Assembly: GCF_014268755.2 (NCBI RefSeq)
Contig: NZ_CP077093.1
Span: forward strand, 4,390,001-4,454,000
Origin: Pseudomonas vanderleydeniana
GTDB lineage: Bacteria; Pseudomonadota; Gammaproteobacteria; Pseudomonadales; Pseudomonadaceae
Direction: 5' to 3'
Length of the DNA stretch: 64,000 bases
Each line of letters begins with the position of its first letter. The first letter of the stretch is position 1. The notes below the pieces were generated by a model, which was not told where the DNA came from, ran no database searches, and saw nothing but the letters and a program-made list of their open reading frames with translations. Positions 1 to 8,488 of the stretch are shown here, piece after piece. The position numbers and the translations under genes were made by a program.

Positions 1-762
1 ATTCTTTCGATGATGACGATGAACAACATCGCTGCCGGCGGCCAGCGCCTGCTTGTGCAAGGGGCATTGGCCCAAGGCGCCGGGATGATAGTGTCAATGG
101 CGTTGTTCGGCCCGGGACTGGTGCTTGCGATCACCGATCTGCAGCTCTATGCCTGCCTGCCGATGCTGACGCTCTACCCCTTGGCCTTAGGTGGAGTCTG
201 TTACCGCCTGGCCATCAAGCTCGCCGAACACAAGCAAAAGCTCAGCGTTCTGAGCCGTACCGACGGCCTTACCGGTTTGCTCAACCATGGGTCGTTGAAG
301 GACTTGCTTCACTTGCACTTTTACACCTGTCGGCGGGAACAAGGCGAAGCAGTCATCGCGATCATCGATGTCGATCACTTCAAGAAAATCAACGACACCT
401 ATGGCCACATTGCCGGCGACAGCGTGCTGTGTGAGATAAGCGCAGAGCTCAAAAGAAACCTTCGCGAAGGCGACTTGGCGGGTCGCTATGGGGGTGACGA
501 ATTCTGCGTGATCTTGCTCAACAGCTCACTCAGCAAAGCCTGCGACGTCATGGAGCGACTGCGGCAGGTGATGGGCAACTTCCGCAATGAGAAATTGCCT
601 GGGCTGCAGGTCAGTCTGAGTATCGGCCTTGCGCCTTACCGCAGTGAAATGGTCGCCCCTTGCGCCTGGCTCGACGAGGCGGACAAGGCGCTGTATGCAG
701 CTAAAAACAATGGCCGCAACAAGATCAATTTCACCTCAAAAGATATCGCCATCATGACTTGA
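1..762 (+). CDS. Diguanylate cyclase (GGDEF), 5' end outside window
   Basis: The product makes cyclic di-GMP from two GTP at the inner membrane. The frame is open from base 1, so the gene probably starts upstream; the first in-window ATG is at 10. Counting from that ATG, residues about 20-70 are two hydrophobic segments, the end of a membrane sensor that may be MASE2-like. A GGDEF domain fills the rest. The active-site loop RYGGDEF is intact, and an RxxD product-inhibition site (REGD) lies five residues before it. The sequence therefore predicts an active, feedback-inhibited enzyme. The C-terminus (AAKNNGRNK) is complete. The input signal cannot be read from what is present. Confidence 0.9.
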   Translation: MLSMMTMNNIAAGGQRLLVQGALAQGAGMIVSMALFGPGLVLAITDLQLYACLPMLTLYPLALGGVCYRLAIKLAEHKQKLSVLSRTDGLTGLLNHGSLKDLLHLHFYTCRREQGEAVIAIIDVDHFKKINDTYGHIAGDSVLCEISAELKRNLREGDLAGRYGGDEFCVILLNSSLSKACDVMERLRQVMGNFRNEKLPGLQVSLSIGLAPYRSEMVAPCAWLDEADKALYAAKNNGRNKINFTSKDIAIMT

Positions 763-830
763 ACGGCCTTTACCTACGGCACTCGGATTACCAATTGGCA
801 GAGTTGGCGCTGATGCGCCTTAACCATTAG
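753..830 (+). pseudogene. Possible toxin-tail remnant before the immunity gene
   Basis: In the frame shifted from the cyclase, about 25 codons end in TAG twelve bases before the next ATG. They read as a leucine-rich, protein-like tail (...GLYLRHSDYQLAELALM...). A short C-terminal toxin scrap in front of an orphan immunity gene is a common arrangement, but 25 codons can look coding by chance. This is inference only. Confidence 0.2.
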
Positions 831-841
831 CTGTGGATAGA

Positions 842-1360
842 ATGGAGTCTATAAGCGTGAGCGTATTAACTTGGGACGATTTATTTATAGAAGCCGCGAA
901 TCTCGACTTTGACGCCTTACTCCAGGAATGGCCCGGCGTGATAGCTGAGCAGATCCGCCCAATCGGCGCGTCGGTGTTTGGCGATCTTTTTTTTGAGCGA
1001 AAAACGGGCGAAGTAGAGAAGCTAGATGTGCTCGAGGGCGGACTGCACTTTGTCGCGGAGAGCTTTCAGCAATTTTCCAAATTGATGAACTCGCAGGAGT
1101 GGCAGGAACAGAACCTCCTGAGCCAAGGAGTCGCGCTGCTCCATGAGAGGGGCATCCTTCGTGATGCCGGACAGTTCTTCGGATTTGCTCCCCACCCCGC
1201 GCTGGTAGGCGAAATAGATTGGTCACGCGTTTTACCGCTAAATGCCGAGGTGTGGAATTCAATCTGTGCACAGACGCTAATGGGTGTCCAGGCCTTAGAG
1301 GTTCCAGTATCACCTCCCGTTGCGACCAAACGTGCTTGGTGGCAGTGGAAGAAAAAATAA
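842..1360 (+). CDS. DUF1851 / Tdi1-type immunity-like protein
   Basis: This 172-residue soluble protein has no signal peptide. It carries the pattern of the GAD-related/DUF1851 family: FGDLFFER near the start, a middle stretch with LLSQGVALLHERGIL, and the GQFFGFAPHPALVG block, ending in a basic KRAWWQWKKK tail. Some members of this family are type VI secretion immunity proteins (Tdi1) that neutralise a DNase effector. No intact effector gene is adjacent, so it would be an orphan. ATG at 842 is preferred to GTG at 833; neither has a strong Shine-Dalgarno. The family call is fairly good, but the immunity role is inferred from the family. Confidence 0.65.
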   Translation: MESISVSVLTWDDLFIEAANLDFDALLQEWPGVIAEQIRPIGASVFGDLFFERKTGEVEKLDVLEGGLHFVAESFQQFSKLMNSQEWQEQNLLSQGVALLHERGILRDAGQFFGFAPHPALVGEIDWSRVLPLNAEVWNSICAQTLMGVQALEVPVSPPVATKRAWWQWKKK

Positions 1361-1613
1361 TGGCGGCGCTGAGTACCAGCCTATCCGGCGTCAGCCATCG
1401 GTTCAGCGTCCACTCAGCCCGGGACAGACCAGGTTGCGGGTGCCAGAGCGTCCATCCAGCAATCGCTGCGAGACCTCTCCCACTCCGCAACCAAGAGGCC
1501 CGACAATGCCAGCACCCATCACTACGATTCGCTTGTGAGCTTCGAGGTTGATCCTTCAGTCGCCCTCCCCCCGAATCGAGCGATGGCGTACAACTCAAGC
1601 GCTGTGACAGCTG

Positions 1614-1643
1614 AAAAACGAGAGGGCACTGTAGAGCCCTCTC
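1614..1643 (-). terminator. Rho-independent terminator of the RND operon
   Basis: On the minus strand an 8-bp perfect stem (GAGAGGGC/GCCCTCTC, loop 8) is followed by GTTTTT. It lies about 20 bases past the stop of the RND pump. The rest of 1361-1661 shows no convincing gene. Confidence 0.8.
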
Positions 1644-1661
1644 TGTCGTAGATCCGCGTGC

Positions 1662-4600
1662 TTACTTCAGGTCTGCTGTTTCAGTTTGCCTCTGATTGAC
1701 ATGACTGATCTTGAACCAGATGGAGTACATCGCCGGCAGGAACACCAGCGTCACGATGGTTCCGACGAATGTGCCACCGATCAAGGTGTAAGCCAGAGTG
1801 CCCCAGAAGACCGAGTGCGTCAGCGGAATGAATGCCAGGATGGCCGCCAGTGCCGTCAGCAACACCGGGCGCGCCCGCTGTACCGTGGCTTCGATCACGG
1901 CCTCAAACGGATCAAGCCCTTCTTGTGTGTTGTGATGGATTTGTCCCATCAGGATCAGCGTATTACGCATCAGAATCCCCGACAGGGCGATCAGCCCGAC
2001 CAGGGCGTTGATACCGAACGGCTGCTGGAAGAGCAGCAATGTCGGCACCACACCTATCAGCCCGAGTGGCGAGGTGAGGAACACCATGATCATTGCCGAC
2101 ACCGAACGGACCTGCACAATGATGATCAGCAGCGTGACGGCAATCATGATCGGCAGCAGCGGCAATATCGCTTGTCCGGCCTTGCCCGACTCCTCGATGG
2201 CCCCTGACTGCTCGATACGATAGCCATCGGGCAGCGTGTCGATGACCGGCTGCAGCGCCTTCGTGATCACGCTGGAAACGTCCGGAGGCTGCAAGCCTTC
2301 GGCAATGTCGCCCCGTACAGTAATGGTCGGCGTGCGGTCACGACGTCGAAGGACGGGATCCTCCATGCGCACGTCCACGGCCCCCACTTGAGACAGCGGA
2401 ATCCGCTGGCCCGCCGCGCCCACCAGCGTAAAGCCCTGTATTTTTGCAGGGTCGAGCCGGATATCACCCGCCGCCCGCCCGATCACTTGTACCGAACGGA
2501 TGTCTTCACGAACGGCCGTGATCGGGACGCCGGCAAGCAGGAACTGCAACTGCTGCGCGACCGCACTGGAGGTCAACCCCACCGCCTGCAGACGGTCCTG
2601 ATCCAAGGCGAAATGCAGCGTGGGTGTCAGCGGCCCCCAATCAGTATTGACGGTTCGCATCAAGGGGCTCTGCTGCATCACGGCCTGCACCTGACCGGCA
2701 ATCTCACGCAATGTCGAGGGATCGGGGCCCATCACCCGGTAGGCGACAGGAAACGGTGAATACGGGCCAAACACCAACTGCGTAACCCTGACCCGCGCTT
2801 CTGGAGCAAGCCCTTCGGCAATGGCCTCGCGCAGGCGGAACTTGAGCACTTCCCGTGCCTCCTGACTCTGCGTCAGCACCACAATCTTCGCGAATGACGG
2901 ATCCGGCAGTTCCGGCGCCATGGCCAGGTAGAAACGCGGCGCCCCTTGTCCGATATAGGCCGTGACGATTTTTGTTTCCGTCTGCTTTTGCAGCCAGGCC
3001 TCGACTTTGGCCGTGGTGATACTCGTCTGCTCGATGGAGGTTCCATAGGGCATTTGCACCTCGATCAACACTTCGGGACGATCGGAGGTGGGAAAGAACT
3101 GTTTCTTGACCAGGCTCATGCCGACAACGGCCAGGACAAACGTTGCGATGACCGTACCGGCGACCAGCCATTTACGGGCGATGACGCGCGTCAAGATCCG
3201 GCGAAAGCGGTTGTAGTGGGGCGTGTTGTAAATGGCAGCGTGACCACCTTCGACCTGCTTGATGTCCGGCAGCAGCTTCACCCCCAGATAGGGGGTAAAG
3301 GCCACTGCAACCACCCATGAGGCAATCAGGGCAATGCCCACGATCCAGAACATGTTGCTGGTGTACTCACCCGCTGTCGATTGCGCGAAGCCGTTGGGCA
3401 GAAAGCCGATAGCGGTCACCAGCGTGCCGGAAAGCATCGGTGCGGCAGTGTGACTCCAGGCATAGGCGGACGCCTTGATACGGTCGTAGCCCTCCTCCAT
3501 TTTCACCACCATCATCTCGATCGCAATGATGGCGTCGTCCACCAGCAGTCCGAGGGCCAGGATCAGCGAGCCCAAGGTGATGCGGTCAAAGTTCTTACCC
3601 GTGGCCGCCATCACCACAAATACCACGGCGAGCGTCAGTGGCACCGCCGCCGCCACGACAATACCGACATGCCAGCCCATGCTGAGAAAGCACACCAGCA
3701 TCACCACCAGCAAGGCGACGAAGAACTTGATCATGAACTCGTCGACGGCTGAGCTGATATTGACCGACTGGTCGGTGACTTTGCTGAGTGTCATGCCCAG
3801 TGGCATGCCTTCGTTGATCCTGGTTGTCTCCACGTCCAGTGCCTTACCCAGGTCAAGGCCATTCCAGCCCTCGCGCATCACCACACCCAGTAACAGCGCC
3901 TCTTCACCGTTGTTACGCACAAGGAAGGTGGCCGGATCCTCGTAACCACGCTCGACCGTCGCAACGTCCGAGAGCTTCAAGGTGCGCCCCTGAATCGCCA
4001 GCGGTGTGTCACGAATCTTCTGCACCTTATCGAAGGCGCCGTCGAGACGCAGGAAGACTTCCGGCCCCTTGGTTTCAACCGAGCCGGCTGGCGTCAGTAC
4101 GTTCTGATTGTTCAGCGCGGCAAAAATATCCTGCGGGGTTACACCCAACGTGGCCAGCCGATCATGGGAGAAGGAGACAAAAATACGCTCGCTCTGCTCA
4201 CCGATGATGTTGACCTTTTTCACGCCTGGCACATGCAACAGACGCTGGCGCAGCGATTCGGCATCACGCACCAGCCGTCGCTGCGGCTCACCTTTGGCTT
4301 TCAAGGCAAATAGCGCAAAGGTCACATCTGCAAACTCATCGTTGACCATCGGGCCAATCACACCGGCCGGGAGCTTGATGGACTCATCGTCGAGTTTTTT
4401 GCGCGCCTGGTAGAACTCCTCCTGCACTTGGGAGGGCGGTGTACGATCAAGCAGTGTCACCACGGTGAAGGCAAGACCCGGACGAGTGTAGGTTTCGGTG
4501 CGGTCGTACCATTTCAACTCTTGCAGGCGTTTTTCCAGCGGCTCGGCGACCTGGTCCTGCATTTCCTGCGCGGTCGCGCCCGGCCACGCAGTGATGACCG

Positions 4601-4751
4601 TCAGTTGCTTGACCGTAAACGGCGGGTCCTCCGCGCGCCCCAGCTGGAAAAACGCCAGGACCCCGGCAACGCCGATCAGGAAGATCAGAAACCCCGTGAT
4701 TGAACGCTCGCGCACAGCGAGCGCCGAAAGATTGAAACGGCCCTGGCTCAT
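1662..4751 (-). CDS. RND efflux permease, TriC/MexK-like
   Basis: This 1029-residue inner-membrane proton-driven pump has the full RND layout. A first transmembrane helix lies near residues 15-35, followed by the first periplasmic porter/docking loop. A six-helix bundle contains GSLILALGLLVDDAII, whose paired acidic residues carry the proton relay. A second loop and second bundle follow. The N-terminus (MSQGRFNLSALAVRERS) and the GRAEDPPFTVKQ region resemble the TriC/MexK branch rather than the MexB/HAE1 branch, a judgement from memory. It overlaps the upstream fusion-protein gene by four bases (ATGA), so the two are translationally coupled. Substrates cannot be read from sequence; triclosan or lipid-like hydrophobic compounds are plausible for this branch. 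Confidence 0.9.
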   Translation of the reverse strand: MSQGRFNLSALAVRERSITGFLIFLIGVAGVLAFFQLGRAEDPPFTVKQLTVITAWPGATAQEMQDQVAEPLEKRLQELKWYDRTETYTRPGLAFTVVTLLDRTPPSQVQEEFYQARKKLDDESIKLPAGVIGPMVNDEFADVTFALFALKAKGEPQRRLVRDAESLRQRLLHVPGVKKVNIIGEQSERIFVSFSHDRLATLGVTPQDIFAALNNQNVLTPAGSVETKGPEVFLRLDGAFDKVQKIRDTPLAIQGRTLKLSDVATVERGYEDPATFLVRNNGEEALLLGVVMREGWNGLDLGKALDVETTRINEGMPLGMTLSKVTDQSVNISSAVDEFMIKFFVALLVVMLVCFLSMGWHVGIVVAAAVPLTLAVVFVVMAATGKNFDRITLGSLILALGLLVDDAIIAIEMMVVKMEEGYDRIKASAYAWSHTAAPMLSGTLVTAIGFLPNGFAQSTAGEYTSNMFWIVGIALIASWVVAVAFTPYLGVKLLPDIKQVEGGHAAIYNTPHYNRFRRILTRVIARKWLVAGTVIATFVLAVVGMSLVKKQFFPTSDRPEVLIEVQMPYGTSIEQTSITTAKVEAWLQKQTETKIVTAYIGQGAPRFYLAMAPELPDPSFAKIVVLTQSQEAREVLKFRLREAIAEGLAPEARVRVTQLVFGPYSPFPVAYRVMGPDPSTLREIAGQVQAVMQQSPLMRTVNTDWGPLTPTLHFALDQDRLQAVGLTSSAVAQQLQFLLAGVPITAVREDIRSVQVIGRAAGDIRLDPAKIQGFTLVGAAGQRIPLSQVGAVDVRMEDPVLRRRDRTPTITVRGDIAEGLQPPDVSSVITKALQPVIDTLPDGYRIEQSGAIEESGKAGQAILPLLPIMIAVTLLIIIVQVRSVSAMIMVFLTSPLGLIGVVPTLLLFQQPFGINALVGLIALSGILMRNTLILMGQIHHNTQEGLDPFEAVIEATVQRARPVLLTALAAILAFIPLTHSVFWGTLAYTLIGGTFVGTIVTLVFLPAMYSIWFKISHVNQRQTETADLK

Positions 4752-5857
4752 GGACGGCCCCCGGCAACCTGAACGTCACCCTGTTGAGCCAGCCTCACCT
4801 CCTCCCCCTCACGCAAAAGATGAGCGCCTAAAGCAACAACTTGCTCACCGACCTTGAGTTCACCGTCGACTCGCGCCGTGTCATCACTCACGCCCAACAT
4901 CCGCACGGGTCGCCAGGTCACCTTGGCCGGGTTGCCGGCGATCACCCACAGGCCGGGGCCTTTGCCCGGGTCGTAAATCGCCGCCAGCGGCACTTGCAAC
5001 CGCTGTGCCTCTGCGCGGCTGCCAGCGATCTGCAGCGTAACGGTCGAGCCCAATGGCGCACTGGCCAACGCGCCCTCCAGGACATACCGCGCTTCAAAGG
5101 TGCGGGTCATGCGATCGGCCGAATCAGACAGCAACCTGAGCCTGGCTGTCACGGCACCCGAGGGGTTGCCGTAAAGCGTGGCCTGCGCGGTCGAATCTAT
5201 CGCCGGACGTAGCGTCTCGGGCAAGTGCACGATGGCTTCGCGCTGCCCTGCCCGCGCCAGTCGAACCACGGGTTGCCCCGGGCTCACCACTTGTCCTGGC
5301 TCGGCCAGCGTTTCCACCACCACGCCATCGGAATCAGCAACCAACACCGCATAACCCGACGCGTTATGGGCGACGTCAGCCTGCGCTTGGGCCGCACTCA
5401 GCTGTGCCTTGGCGGTATCTGCGGCGGCCTTGATCTGATCGTAGGCCGAGGCAGAAATGGCGCCGGCGGCGACCAGGTTGCGATACCGGGCCTCGTCATC
5501 CGCCGTCTGTTTGGCTCGCGCCCGAGCGGCCATGACCGACTCTTGCTGTGCCCGCGCCTGCAGCCCGAGATCAATCGGGTCCAGGCGCATCAGTGGCTGA
5601 CCCCGCTTGACCGCCTGGCCCGTATCGACCAGGCGCTCAAGGATCTTGCCCGAGACCCGAAATCCGAGATCAGCCTCGACACGGGCGACCACGATACCGG
5701 TGAAGGAACGTGAGGCTTCGGATGCCGCCTGAACTGCAGCCGCCCTCACCAACGGTGCATGCAGACGTGGATCATCAGGGACGTTCGAGTCGCCACATGC
5801 CGTCAGGACGAGCGGCAACAGGCAAGCGGCAATCGGGATAGCTAGAGGCCGGCGCAT
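4748..5857 (-). CDS. RND periplasmic adaptor (membrane fusion) lipoprotein
   Basis: The 369-residue adaptor links the inner-membrane pump to the outer-membrane channel. Its N-terminal lipoprotein signal has the lipobox LTAC with Cys21. The barrel-sandwich hybrid half containing GFRVSGKILERLVDTGQAV is followed by a long alpha-helical hairpin rich in Ala/Gln (residues about 100-165). The returning lipoyl half (DSDGVVVETLAEPGQVV) and a beta-barrel/membrane-proximal domain complete it. It is the first gene of the minus-strand operon. Its promoter carries one of the four 24-bp operators (5903-5926). Confidence 0.9.
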   Translation of the reverse strand: MRRPLAIPIAACLLPLVLTACGDSNVPDDPRLHAPLVRAAAVQAASEASRSFTGIVVARVEADLGFRVSGKILERLVDTGQAVKRGQPLMRLDPIDLGLQARAQQESVMAARARAKQTADDEARYRNLVAAGAISASAYDQIKAAADTAKAQLSAAQAQADVAHNASGYAVLVADSDGVVVETLAEPGQVVSPGQPVVRLARAGQREAIVHLPETLRPAIDSTAQATLYGNPSGAVTARLRLLSDSADRMTRTFEARYVLEGALASAPLGSTVTLQIAGSRAEAQRLQVPLAAIYDPGKGPGLWVIAGNPAKVTWRPVRMLGVSDDTARVDGELKVGEQVVALGAHLLREGEEVRLAQQGDVQVAGGRP

Positions 5858-5890
5858 AGGTTCCGTTACTCAAGAATAGGACATGCCGGC

Positions 5891-5926
5891 ATTCTCATTT
5901 CAGTGACCACTAATGTCAATGGTCAC
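5891..5926 (-). promoter_or_regulatory. Promoter plus 24-bp TetR-type operator 1 (adaptor/pump operon)
   Basis: The operator at 5903-5926 reads GTGACCA-N10-TGGTCAC, with perfect 7-base arms. On the minus strand it contains a -35 box TTGACA (5919-5914). A 17-bp spacer then leads to GAGAAT (5896-5891). A repressor bound here would cover the -35 element. The same arm sequence and exact length recur at 5979, 9827 and 10622. Confidence 0.75.
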
Positions 5927-5964
5927 AAATCATGCAAGACAAAATGCGAAATAAGCAGATATTA

Positions 5965-6002
5965 TTGACCTAAAGGCTGTGACCATCATTTAATAAAGTC
6001 AC
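5965..6002 (+). promoter_or_regulatory. Promoter plus operator 2 (outer-membrane factor/SDR unit)
   Basis: A plus-strand promoter is visible: TTGACC at 5965-5970, an 18-bp spacer, and TTTAAT at 5989-5994. The operator at 5979-6002 is GTGACCA-N12-GTCAC, 24 bp overall, and overlaps the spacer and -10 box. It lies 26 bases before the outer-membrane factor start. Confidence 0.7.
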
Positions 6003-6027
6003 ATACCCTCTTCCTGCAGGTACCTCC

Positions 6028-7485
6028 ATGTCTCCTGTTCGCCCTATCACGCTTTTGGTGACCGCCAGTTTGATGGCTGGCTGCGCGGTCGGTCCCGACT
6101 ATCAACGGCCTGCTCTCCCGCTTTCTGATCGTTACCTGGGTCAGTCGGCCGAACAGGCGTCGGCGGAGGTGCCGCCCCTGCTGGTGAGCTGGTGGGAGAG
6201 TTTTAACGATCCGGTGTTGACCGGTTTCGTCACCCAGGCGCTGGAACAGAACCTCGATCTGGCACAAGCAGCGGCGCGGGTCACACAGGCACGGGCAGGA
6301 TTGGGCGCCGCCAATGCGGCCTTGTTGCCCTCGGGAAGCATTGATGGTCAGGCTGCGCGCGCCTATCAATCCGTCGAGACACCACTCGGCCAGGTGTTGA
6401 ACTCAACGCCTGGCTACGATCGCCATGGAAGCTCCTACGAGCTCAACCTCAATGCAGGCTGGGAGATTGATGTCTTTGGCGGTCTGAGACGCGAGCGCGA
6501 AGCCGCACTCGCCGAGTACCAGGCCTCCGAGGCTGGCGCAATCGCCACACGCCTGGCCATTGCGGCGCAAACGGCCGACATCTACATCGCCCTTCGTGGC
6601 TTGCAGGCGCGATTGGAGATTGCCAACCGACAAGTCGAAACGCAGCAGGGGCTGCTGGAGAAAGTCCGCCTGCTCTACGGCAAGGGCCTCGCTGCCCGCT
6701 ATCAGGTTCAACAGACTGAGGGAGCGCTGGCGCAGGTTCAGGCGACCGTACCCGTGCTGCAGACCGGCCTGGATGCCGCCATGAATGCATTGGACGTCAT
6801 GCTCGGCACTCCGCCAGGTACTCACCGCACGCAACTGGCTGGTACCGGGAGCATTCCTGTTGTGCCGCCGATAAACGCCTCGGGAACACCGGCCGATCTG
6901 CTGCGCCGCCGGCCGGATCTGATCGTGGCCGAGCGCCGCCTGGCAGCCTCCAATGCACGCATCGGCGTGGCGATTGCCGAGTACTACCCGAAACTCTCGC
7001 TCAGCGCATTGCTCGGTAGCGCAACGACTGTTTCCGGCGGCAACCTGTTCACCGGCGGTGCCAGTCAGTCGGGGGCCGTCCTTGGATTGCGCTGGAGACT
7101 CTTTGACGTTGGTCGGATAAACGCGCAAATCGATCAGGCCAAGGGGCAGGAAGCCGAAGCGCTGGCCGCTTATCGTCAGTCGGTGTTACGCGCTACCGAG
7201 GATGTCGAGAACGCCTTCTCCGCGCTGGTAAACCGCAGCGCTCAGGCGACCACGCTCGCGGGAGGCGAGGCCTCTCTGACGCAGGCTCGGCAATCCTCTT
7301 TTATCGCCTACACAAAAGGCACCGCGAGCCTGATCGAGGTGCTCCACGCCGACGAAACGTTGCTCCAGGCTTGCGATGCCCGTGCGCAAGCGCAGACGGA
7401 ATCGGCGCGCGCCGCGGTTGCGGCATTCAAAGCGCTCGGCGGGGGCTGGCACGTTCCTGAAACCCTACCGGTTGTGTCGCGATGA
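6028..7485 (+). CDS. RND outer-membrane factor lipoprotein (TolC/NodT family)
   Basis: This is the 485-residue outer-membrane exit duct for the divergently encoded adaptor/pump. The lipobox LMAGC has Cys19 and is followed by the family signature AVGPDYQRP. Two TolC/OEP repeats contain the expected coiled-coil helices (about 60-130 and 180-250, then again after 290). RRRPDLIVAERRLAASNARIGVAIAEYYP is split across the second repeat start, and FKALGGGW is the usual C-terminus. It shares the GTGAC operator with the pump operon. The dehydrogenase gene 100 bases downstream is probably cotranscribed. Confidence 0.92.
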   Translation: MSPVRPITLLVTASLMAGCAVGPDYQRPALPLSDRYLGQSAEQASAEVPPLLVSWWESFNDPVLTGFVTQALEQNLDLAQAAARVTQARAGLGAANAALLPSGSIDGQAARAYQSVETPLGQVLNSTPGYDRHGSSYELNLNAGWEIDVFGGLRREREAALAEYQASEAGAIATRLAIAAQTADIYIALRGLQARLEIANRQVETQQGLLEKVRLLYGKGLAARYQVQQTEGALAQVQATVPVLQTGLDAAMNALDVMLGTPPGTHRTQLAGTGSIPVVPPINASGTPADLLRRRPDLIVAERRLAASNARIGVAIAEYYPKLSLSALLGSATTVSGGNLFTGGASQSGAVLGLRWRLFDVGRINAQIDQAKGQEAEALAAYRQSVLRATEDVENAFSALVNRSAQATTLAGGEASLTQARQSSFIAYTKGTASLIEVLHADETLLQACDARAQAQTESARAAVAAFKALGGGWHVPETLPVVSR

Positions 7486-7585
7486 TGTTCGCCAGCTTTG
7501 CACGGGCCAGGTTTCAGCCTTGCTCGACCTTATGTTCGCAGCAAGGCCAGACACCTTTCCTCCCATTCAAGCAGAGGTTAACAAA

Positions 7586-8371
7586 ATGACTGATAGAGAG
7601 AACTCCTGGGTGCTCGTTACTGGCGCTTCCAGCGGATTCGGCAAAGAGTTCGCTCGACAGTACGCAGCAAAAGGTCGATCGCTGATTCTAGTGGCACGCA
7701 GGCTGGCCGAACTCGAGGCGCTTGCGGATGAGTTGCGCAACCGTTTCGCCGTAGACGTGATCGTCAGGCAGGCCGATCTCTCTTCCATCCATGTGATTGT
7801 GGGTCTGCATCAGTATCTGCACGATCACAATCTTGTCGTCGACGTGTTGATCAACAACGCAGGGTACGGTTTACAGGGCGCGTTCCTGGACGAACCCCTT
7901 GAAAGCTCTCTGGCTATGATCGACCTGGATATTGCCAGCCTGACCGCGATGACGCGGCTCTTTGCAGACGACATGCGTGCCAGGCGCAAAGGCCATATCC
8001 TGATGGTTGCCAGCCTGCTGTCCTTTCAGGGCGTGAAGAATTTTGCCGTTTATTCCGCAGCGAAAGCATTTGTGCTCAGATTCTCCGATGCACTGCATCG
8101 TGAACTCAAGCACGACGGCGTGGTGGTCACTGCGCTTTGCCCCGGAATGTCGGACACCGGGTTTGCGGCAAGCGCTCGGCAAAAGCTCACGCCCGCACTC
8201 AAAGGAGTGATGATGCAGCCTCAACCTGTCGTGAGGGCTGGAATCAACGCGTTGCACGCTGGACGTATGAGTGTCGTGCCGGGCTTTGCCAATAAGCTCA
8301 TTGCTGTCTTGACGTGGGCGACTCCACGTCGCTTCCATCAGAGCCTAATGGCGAAAGTGATGGGGGTTTGA
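7586..8371 (+). CDS. Short-chain dehydrogenase/reductase (SDR)
   Basis: This 261-residue cytosolic NAD(P)-dependent oxidoreductase has the classical SDR set. The cofactor motif TGASSGFG is near residue 11, an Asn-Asn-Ala-Gly motif (INNAGYG) near 90, and a catalytic YSAAK near 155; a Ser/Leu stretch (MVASLLSF) precedes it. The ATG at 7586 was chosen because translation further upstream would be unrelated basic sequence overlapping the outer-membrane gene. It lies within the efflux regulon, so it may modify the exported or inducing compound. The substrate is unknown. Confidence 0.88.
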   Translation: MTDRENSWVLVTGASSGFGKEFARQYAAKGRSLILVARRLAELEALADELRNRFAVDVIVRQADLSSIHVIVGLHQYLHDHNLVVDVLINNAGYGLQGAFLDEPLESSLAMIDLDIASLTAMTRLFADDMRARRKGHILMVASLLSFQGVKNFAVYSAAKAFVLRFSDALHRELKHDGVVVTALCPGMSDTGFAASARQKLTPALKGVMMQPQPVVRAGINALHAGRMSVVPGFANKLIAVLTWATPRRFHQSLMAKVMGV

Positions 8372-8433
8372 CGTACAAAAAGGGCAAGCGTCTCTGCAAG
8401 AGTCGACCCGATACGCCTTGTCTTGTGCATGCG

Positions 8434-8463
8434 GGTTCGGGAGGCAACACGCACTCCCGAGCC
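8434..8463. terminator. Hairpin between converging SDR and FadL genes
   Basis: A 10-bp stem (GGTTCGGGAG/CTCCCGAGCC, one G-T pair, loop 10) lies between the two converging genes. Neither side has a clear T-tract, so it may be a weak or Rho-assisted bidirectional terminator. Confidence 0.4.
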
Positions 8464-8488
8464 GACATCGAGAAAGAACAGCCCCCAA

